A stretch of DNA of 64,000 bases from Cryptomeria japonica. Its lineage: Eukaryota > Streptophyta > Pinopsida > Cupressales > Cupressaceae. The position numbers were made by a program, and so were the translations under genes. Shown here piece after piece: positions 60,330 through 64,000 of this stretch (position 1 is the stretch's first letter; the number at the start of each line of letters is the position of its first letter). The notes under the pieces were generated by a model, which searched no databases, was not told where the DNA came from, and saw only the letters and a list, made by a program, of their open reading frames with translations. The DNA is taken from NCBI RefSeq assembly GCF_030272615.1, contig NC_081407.1:372890998-372954997 (forward strand). Reading direction: 5' to 3'.

Positions 60330-62830
60330 GATTTTGCTTATTCGACGGTTTTACATATGGCATCGTCTTAAATGCATACGTAGAGCTGCATAATGCTTAA
60401 ATAATATTGTCACCTGAATTTGTATCCCTGGTTAGTATTCTATATGTATCACTTCATAAAAGGATTGTTTCGTAATAATATCCTGTGTGACAGCCAAAGT
60501 AAGTTCATAAATGTGAATATTAAGAGAATTTAAGGGTGTCAATTTTTTTGATGAGTGTAATTTTGTTCAATTGAATAAAAATAAATTTAATATTTTCACA
60601 TTGTTTTCTTATTTTTTATTATTCAGTTTAATTAAAATATTTGAAATTATAACTAGATGGAAGTAAATCAATGTTAATTTTTATGTTTTCTAACCTTTAA
60701 ATAAGATTACACTTTTAGGAAAATTACATCTCAATTCTCCTGTTTTCTTTTATGAAAATGAAAGTAAAAGTGAATTTAAAATTCAGAATACTTCTTCAAG
60801 ATTCATCTTACCATTGTAGCCAACTCTTTTTACAACTTCTCCTCAAATAACTTGGGCTTTTTGCATCAAACAAAGGCTACCTAATATCTATGAGAAATTA
60901 TGTGATGAATCACTTTGAAAATGCTATGGTAATCACTATTGAGTACACTCCACCATTATTCAAGGCATCTTTTCTATTACTCATAGGTTGTTGTAGGATT
61001 ATGATTTAGTGTATAATTTTTATGATAGCTATGTTTGGGAGGAACATGCTTGACTCTATAAATAGGCATGGTTAGAATCAATTACTATTGGAGTGATTGA
61101 AAATGTTTTTAACACTTAAAGGTGTAACGGTCAATATTTTTTTGAAGTGCATAATGTATTGAGTCATGACAAAACTCATTTGAATTATTTGTATTTAAAA
61201 TAAATTTTGTCAAACATTTTCATCTTATATATATTTATCTGTTATCTCTCCTCAAAACTACCTAAAAAATAATAAATAAATAAAAGTAAATAGATATAAT
61301 ACAATTTACTACATTACAAAATCTTTTATATATTGTAAGATTATCATAATCTTTACATATGACATTACATATGACATCATCCTAAATGTATACACAAAAT
61401 TGCATAATGGTTAAATAATATTATCATATAAATTTATATTGTTGTTTAGAATTCTTTATATGCATCACTTTGTAAAAGGATTTTTTTTTGTAATAATTTT
61501 GTAATAATATCATGTGTGTGTGTGTGAGATAGCTAAACAAAGTCCATAAATGTGAATATTAATAGAATTTAATGTGTCAATTTTTTGATAATTTAAAGTA
61601 TAATTTTTTTCATGAATTTTTCCTTTTTATGGTATTTTCCTTTTTTCAATTATTAATCTTAATTAAATTATTCAAATTATGATTAGATGGATAGAAATCA
61701 ATGCTTAATTTGAGTGTGTTCTAACCTTTAAATAAATATTATACCCTTGCAAAAATTACATCCCCACTCTCCCAAAATTAAGAGTTTTTTAATTTGACTG
61801 CTTTATATATGGCATTGTCCTAAATGTATATCTGGAATTGCATAATTCTTTAATAATATTGCCACATTTATTTGACTGCTTTATATATGGCATTGTCCTA
61901 AATGTATATCTGGAATTGCATAATTCTTTAATAATATTGCCACATAAATTTGCTTTATATATGGCATTGTCCTAAATGTATATCTGGAATTGCATAATTC
62001 TTTAATAATATTGCCACATAAATTTGTATCCCTAATTAGTATTCTATATGAATCGCATTGTAAAATGATTGTTTTGTAATAATAATTGGCCGTGTGTGTA
62101 TGTGTGCATAAATATGAATATTAATAGAATTTGAGAGTGTCAATTTCTTGATCATTTTAAATATAATTTTATTCATGAAATTTCTTTTTTTAATTTTATT
62201 TTTCGTATTTTCTATTATCCATCTTAATTATTATTTTTTAAATTATGAATTGATGGACATAAATCAATGCTTAATTTAGGTGTGTTCTAACCTCTAAATA
62301 AAGATTAAACCCTTACAAAAATTACATACCCACTTGCCTATTTTCTTTTGTGAAGATAAGTAAAAGTGAATTTTAAACTCTAAATACTTATTCAAGGTTC
62401 ATCTTACCATTGTAGCCCAACTCTTCACACAACTTCTCCTCAAATAAATTGGTTTTTTTTGCATCTAACAAAGGCTACCTAATATCTATGATAAACTATG
62501 TGATGAATCACTTTGAAAGTACTATGTAATCACTATTAATTACACTCTAACATTATTCATGGCATCTTTTGTGTTACTCATAAGTTGATGTTGTGGTAGT
62601 ATGACTTAGTGTACGTTTTTTGGAATGTGGTTGACCTTACATTGTTGTTACATGAATGTCTTTTATTAACAAGTTATAAAGTGTTGTACCAAATAATTAA
62701 ATCTGGCATGGTTAGAATCAATTAGTATTAGAGTGATTAATTTTTTTTTTCCCACTTAAGGTGTAATGATCAATAATTTCTTGAAATTCATAATGTATTG
62801 AGGTTATTAGGGGATTCTTGAGACCCTAAC
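60330..62830. repeat. Degenerate tandem family, three units
   Basis: Unit 1 (about 60330-61200), a shorter unit 2 (about 61350-61790) and unit 3 (about 61950-62830) share blocks in the same order: CATAAATGTGAATATTAA, TCAATGCTTAATTT, GTGTTCTAACCTTTAAATAA, CATCTTACCATTGTAGCC, TATGTGATGAATCACTTTGA, GGCATGGTTAGAATCAATTA. Identity is roughly 75-80% by eye. No coding capacity; possibly an old non-coding mobile element or satellite unit. Confidence 0.75.
61793..62025. repeat. ~75-bp triplication nested in the tandem family
   Basis: GCTTTATATATGGCATTGTC...TTTAATAATATTGCCACAT occurs three times at about 61799, 61877 and 61952, almost identical, so far younger than the family around it. Confidence 0.9.
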
Positions 62831-63865
62831 CCAGGTACATAGGGTTAGGGAACTTGTAGAGTAGGTTAAAAGGTCATTTGGGGTTCATTTTTGAGGGTAG
62901 GGGGGAACATATTGGCTGGGTTGGAGGGAAAGTGGAAGAATAATGGAGGGATGATACAACAAATTCACTCTCCTTGAGTGCTTGATTGTTGTGGGGTAAT
63001 AATTCTTTCTTTATCTCTCCATTTTTTGCAATAACCTAGAGGAAATATGTGTAAAGAGATTTCAAATTTTTGTGGGTTGTATGGATTGTTTGTGTTATAC
63101 CTAGTTATGAAAGGTGTTCCTTTTATTGACTGTAAGATAATATTACTACCTATGTGTGTCTTCCCTTGAACTAGAGATAGTCATAGGATATTCTAATGAT
63201 AAGTGTGGGTAAGAAGCCCATTGTGGGCTTCCATTGTATTGTTTGAGTTGATATGATTTCAAGTAACCCTCTTGGCTCAAGGGTTGGATAGGGCCTTGAA
63301 AGGGCTTGATTATTCCATTTTGTTGGGTGGATAGATTTTCACTTTACCATTTACTTATCATTAGTTGTAGGTTCAAACTAGTTATCTTCTAAGGTGAAGT
63401 TCTTTTTGACTAAAAGGAGTCTAGCCCTTCTACTAAGAGAAAACATAGGTAGAAGAGTAGATAGAAGATTTGTTCGAATAGAAATAATTAATATAATATT
63501 CAATATGGGGGAGAGGGGAAATAGTTGTATAGGATCCAATTGTTGTACACCCACTTATGCTTATAATATCCAATCTTGCTAAATATTCATACTACATATT
63601 GCAAATAAACAATTCACTTGTAAATAAAAAAAAAAGATGCTCGTCAAAATGTACCCATACTTAAACACATGAGAACCTATAAATGTTATATTAAAAATGC
63701 ATAAATACACTCATTAATAACTGAAATAAATAATTTTTTATTTCAAATAAAATATCATAGCTATCTACTCTAAGTGTCATTTATAAAATAAAATGCTCAT
63801 TTAAACAAGTATTTTTGTTCTAGAATATCATAGATATCTACTCTAAGCGTCATTTATAAAATAAG
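62831..63865. other. No gene; short direct repeat at right end
   Basis: No recognisable coding sequence. A direct repeat of about 41 bp with period 73 bp (AATATCATAGCTATCTACTC) occurs at 63751-63791 and 63824-63864. Confidence 0.5.
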
Positions 63866-64000
63866 TGTAATGCCCCACCATAAACCCTTAAGGAAAAAAC
63901 ATCACAATCTATGCAACTAAGGGTGAAATAGTTTTTTTTTTTCTAAAAGAACAAGTGCTTGAATTAAACCATAGCACATCTAATAACACAGCGGAAGTCT
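63866..64000 (+). mobile_element. Start of a gypsy-type LTR at the window edge
   Basis: TGTAATGCCCCACCATAAAC is the common start of plant Ty3/gypsy LTRs, and AACACAGCGGAAG near the end of the window is a motif often found close behind it. The sequence before it is not purine-rich, so this is more likely a 5' or solo LTR than a 3' LTR. It is cut by the window edge. Confidence 0.6.

Noticed and set aside
62841-62870. CCCTAACCC...GGGTTAGGG resembling telomere repeats
   Set aside because: Only single motif copies are present, with no tandem TTTAGGG array.

Overview
This is eukaryotic nuclear DNA from a seed plant, most likely a large-genome gymnosperm such as a conifer. I infer this from strong AT-richness by eye, the near absence of intact genes, layers of nested LTR retrotransposons and DNA transposons, decayed PPR-gene fragments, and isolated exons of plant genes. 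I see no bacterial operons, rRNA genes, tRNA genes or CRISPR arrays. The organism is inferred; nothing in the window fixes the species.

Layout. (1) 1-19470 is a large tandem duplication with a unit of about 10.8 kb. Copy A runs off the left edge and ends at 8660; copy B is 8661-19470. Each unit holds a broken gene of unknown family on the minus strand, then, upstream of its start codon, about 1.1 kb of some 17 imperfect palindromes (a hairpin array), and then nested retrotransposons. The nest has remnants of a minus-strand Ty3/gypsy-type element, a 5'-truncated plus-strand Ty3/gypsy integrase with a 3.7-kb 3' LTR, and a 1,094-bp solo LTR inside the integrase with a perfect 5-bp target-site duplication. 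The duplication junction falls inside an LTR whose complete copy is at 19307-20688.

(2) 20990-24356 is a decayed minus-strand Ty1/copia element (gag, zinc knuckle, protease, start of integrase, primer-binding site, LTR), interrupted by a 962-bp element with terminal inverted repeats. (3) 28063-31626 is a complete hAT transposon with a perfect 8-bp target-site duplication and a nearly full-length but broken transposase. (4) 31764-33093 is a second solo LTR of the family seen at 2473, in reverse orientation. (5) 33.4-40.7 kb is rich in short, near-identical tandem duplications, one of which lies in-frame within an exon fragment resembling the plastid ATP/ADP translocase. (6) 41929-43922 carries exons of a ZFPL1-like zinc-finger gene on the minus strand, the nearest thing to an ordinary gene here, but apparently incomplete. 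(7) 45.8-50.3 kb is a pyrimidine (CT) satellite-like tract interrupted by 1.6 kb containing a second, unrelated array of hairpin-forming units. (8) 53193-57213 has the ends of a Mutator-like element (9-bp target-site duplication, ~110-bp inverted repeats) and contains a PPR gene fragment. (9) 57.2-64 kb is AT-rich with a degenerate tandem family, and the start of another gypsy-type LTR at the right edge.

The window is best read as a stratified repeat landscape. The order of events can be worked out in places: gypsy insertion, then solo-LTR insertion into it, then duplication of the whole block. The least explained feature is the hairpin array joined to the unknown minus-strand gene.
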